Source: Betaproteobacteria bacterium (GTDB lineage: Bacteria > Pseudomonadota > Gammaproteobacteria > Burkholderiales > SHXO01). Taken from it: 57,712 bases of DNA. The notes below the pieces were generated by a model. The model was not told the DNA's origin. It saw only the letters and a list, made by a program, of their open reading frames with translations, and ran no database searches. Location of the stretch: positions 1 to 57,712 of the forward strand of contig JANXRW010000087.1 of NCBI GenBank assembly GCA_025356655.1. The letters are read 5' to 3'. Below, one piece after another: positions 56,236-57,712 of the stretch; the first letter of the stretch is position 1, and each line of letters starts with the position of its first letter. Position numbers and translations under genes: made by a program.

Positions 56236-57402
56236 ATGCGCCTTTGGCAGGATCTCTCACTCTCGGCTCTCGTAGCCGGCTTCATCACCGTCCTGGTGGG
56301 GTTCACCAGTTCGGCAGTGATCGTGTTCCAGGCGGCCCACGCGCTCGACGCTGACGCGTCCCAGATCGGCTCCTGGATGGGCGCCTTGGGCATCGGCATG
56401 GGCTTGACCTGCATCCTGCTCTCCCTGCGCTACCGAGCACCCGTGGTCACGGCTTGGTCCACGCCGGGAGCCGCGATGTTGATCACCAGTGCTGCGGGGA
56501 TTTCCATGCCCGAGGCGGTGGGCGCTTTCCTGGTGTCGGCGGTGCTCATCGCCGGTTGCGGTTTTAGCGGGTTCTTCGAGCGCAGCATGAGCCGCATCCC
56601 CATGCCCATCGCATCGGCCATGCTGGCCGGCGTTCTCCTGCGCTTCGGCATGGACGTCTTCCTGGCCATGCGCACACGCTTCGCCCTGGCGGCCACCATG
56701 TTCTTGGTTTACTTGGTCGCCCGCCGCCTGCGCCCCCGCTACGCCGCCCTGGGCGCGCTAGGCGCTGGGCTGCTGGTGGCCAGCGCCCAGGGTCTGCTGC
56801 ACCTGGACGCCGTGCACCTGGAACTGGCACGTCCCGTCTTCACCACGCCAAGCTTCTCGCTACGCGCACTGATCGGTGTGGCCCTGCCGTTGTTCGCGGT
56901 GACCATGACCTCACAGAACATGCCCGGCGTCGCAGTCATCCGCGCCTCTGGCTACGACTATCCCATCTCCCCGGTCATCGGATGGACCGGGGTCGCTACT
57001 TTCTTGCTGGCGCCCTTTGGTGCCTTTGCGCTGAACCTGGCAGCTATTACGGCGGCCATTTGCATGGGCCGTGAAGCCCACGAGGACCGGAATCGGCGTT
57101 ACGTCGCCTCGGTGGCGGCGGGTGGCTTCTATCTGCTCATCGGAATATTCGGGGCGACCGTGGGGGCCGTGTTCCTGGCGCTACCCAAGGAACTGGTGCT
57201 GTGCATCGCCGGGCTCGCTCTACTGGGCACTATCGGCAGTGGTCTGGCGGCCGCCATCGCGCAGGAGGCCGACCGCGAAGCCGCGCTAATCACGTTCCTG
57301 GTCACCGCCTCGGGCGTCACTTTAGGTGGTGTGGGGGCTACCTTCTGGGGCCTGGTGGCTGGCATGCTCGCGCTGGGGGTGCTGCGCTGGGGGCGCGCCT
57401 AG
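56236..57402 (+). CDS. benE: BenE-family benzoate/aromatic acid transporter
   Basis: A 388-aa secondary transporter with about 12 TM segments. It has the BenE signatures LVAGFITVLVGFTSSAVIVFQAA, YRAPVVTAWSTPGAAMLI, RIPMPIASAMLAGVLLRFG and TMTSQNMPGVAVIRASGYDYP with the C-terminal GFYLLIGIFGATVGAVFLALPKEL. These proteins import benzoate with protons. No benzoate-degrading genes are in view, although an epoxide hydrolase and a haloacetate-dehalogenase-like gene are in the same window. ATG 56236 was chosen because the first TM follows directly. Confidence 0.9.
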   Translation: MRLWQDLSLSALVAGFITVLVGFTSSAVIVFQAAHALDADASQIGSWMGALGIGMGLTCILLSLRYRAPVVTAWSTPGAAMLITSAAGISMPEAVGAFLVSAVLIAGCGFSGFFERSMSRIPMPIASAMLAGVLLRFGMDVFLAMRTRFALAATMFLVYLVARRLRPRYAALGALGAGLLVASAQGLLHLDAVHLELARPVFTTPSFSLRALIGVALPLFAVTMTSQNMPGVAVIRASGYDYPISPVIGWTGVATFLLAPFGAFALNLAAITAAICMGREAHEDRNRRYVASVAAGGFYLLIGIFGATVGAVFLALPKELVLCIAGLALLGTIGSGLAAAIAQEADREAALITFLVTASGVTLGGVGATFWGLVAGMLALGVLRWGRA

Positions 57403-57645
57403 CCCTGCCCATACCCCAAAAGTGTCACGAATCCTCCTGGGGATGCAGCAGGGCGTAGCCCTGGCACATGGCCAGGCGATAGGTGAGCCGTACCAGGTCA
57501 CTGGATGTCCAGGGGGTGGAGGTCGGCCTTGGCTTTTTTTACGAAGGGCTTAACAGGCTGCTGAAATACTCCCAGCCGGTGCACGCAAGCCACGCCTCAA
57601 GCGTTAACTTGATACCGATTCACTGATACAGACAGAGCCAACTTC
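57403..57645. other. Region between benE and the transposase start
   Basis: This 243-bp stretch has no gene I can support. From about 57553, AACAGGCTGCTGAAATACTCCC looks like the left terminal repeat of an IS5/IS1182-type element, which would put the insertion junction here. On the minus strand, 57425-57538 can be read as a 37-codon fragment (DLVRLTYRLAMCQGYALLHP) ended by TGA 57425-57427; it might be the remains of a gene interrupted by the insertion, but I do not recognise it. Confidence 0.4.
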
Positions 57646-57712
57646 ATGCGCGGAGCCGACACCTTCACCGAGAGCCTGTTCACCATGCGAAAGCTGGAGG
57701 ACTTCGTGCCAG
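57646..57712 (+). CDS. IS5/IS1182-type transposase N-terminus (cut by window end)
   Basis: ATG 57646 opens a frame reading MRGADTFTESLFTMRKLEDF and VP before the window ends. This is the typical start of a DDE transposase of the IS5/IS1182 (IS4-superfamily) group, which continues with VPADHPLR-type sequence. The rest of the element lies outside. Integrity and exact family cannot be judged from 22 codons. Confidence 0.75.
   Translation, partial: MRGADTFTESLFTMRKLEDFVP

Overview
The window is about 57.7 kb of GC-rich DNA (roughly two thirds G+C) with densely packed genes and frequent GTG/TTG starts. The order ilvB-ilvN-ilvC-psd-pssA followed by leuA, a BPSS1780-type membrane protein, and the GEA (not GDG) thiamine-diphosphate motif in IlvB all point to a betaproteobacterium (Burkholderiales or Nitrosomonadales relatives). 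This placement is inferred from gene order and remembered protein families, not from a search. I see no rRNA, tRNA or CRISPR array.

Layout. 1-418: frameshifted remnant of an IS66-type transposase. 648-5695: branched-chain amino acid and phospholipid synthesis genes (ilvBNC, psd, pssA), with a good sigma70 promoter before ilvB and a probable terminator after ilvC. 5729-7406 (minus): a YdcH-like small protein and a D-lactate/glycolate dehydrogenase. 7547-9408: a 35-bp tandem repeat, a possible leucine-rich leader peptide with a hairpin, and leuA. 9466-10800: type II NADH dehydrogenase. 10881-16594: a TolC-like/adaptor/heavy-metal-type RND efflux set, then a thioredoxin. 17160-26131: a second RND pair (adaptor and HAE1 pump), a frameshifted PaaI-type thioesterase, and an AttEFGH-like ABC ATPase, fused permease and lipocalin-fold protein. 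26169-38393: mixed metabolic genes, including hydroxybutyrate dehydrogenase, a double-CDGSH protein, an enolase-superfamily enzyme, panE, an aminotransferase coupled to a fluoroacetate-dehalogenase-like hydrolase, a Sel1 protein, two HExxH proteins (the second at 38542), a RelE-type toxin with a frameshifted antitoxin, a ComEA-like protein, a TVP38 membrane protein and an epoxide hydrolase. 38542-43724: lipoprotein aminopeptidase, TlpA-like redoxin, CoA-binding protein, metY, MFS transporter. 43721-50562 (minus): a TauD-type dioxygenase and a third complete RND system, divergent from a TetR regulator. 51373-52110 (minus): an orphan amino-acid-type ABC ATPase. 52208-54872: an FNR-type box, a Cyc2-like fused outer-membrane cytochrome-porin, a diheme c4 cytochrome and a small coiled-coil periplasmic protein. 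54879-57402: amidohydrolase and BenE transporter. 57646-57712: start of an IS5/IS1182-type transposase cut by the window end.

The most interesting unit is 52208-54872. A single-heme porin carrying the FARQTG...CxxCH signature of the Cyc2 family is followed 25 bp later by a c4 diheme cytochrome, the same pairing as cyc2-cyc1 in acidophilic iron oxidisers. It is preceded by a near-consensus FNR/ANR box at class II distance from a -10. This suggests an oxygen-regulated electron conduit across the outer membrane. Other points worth attention are the possible leuA attenuator, the toxin gene with a broken antitoxin, the haloacetate dehalogenase candidate, and three RND systems within 40 kb. Three independent frameshifts (IS66 remnant, thioesterase, antitoxin) may be true decay or, for the two single-base ones in G-rich DNA, sequence error.
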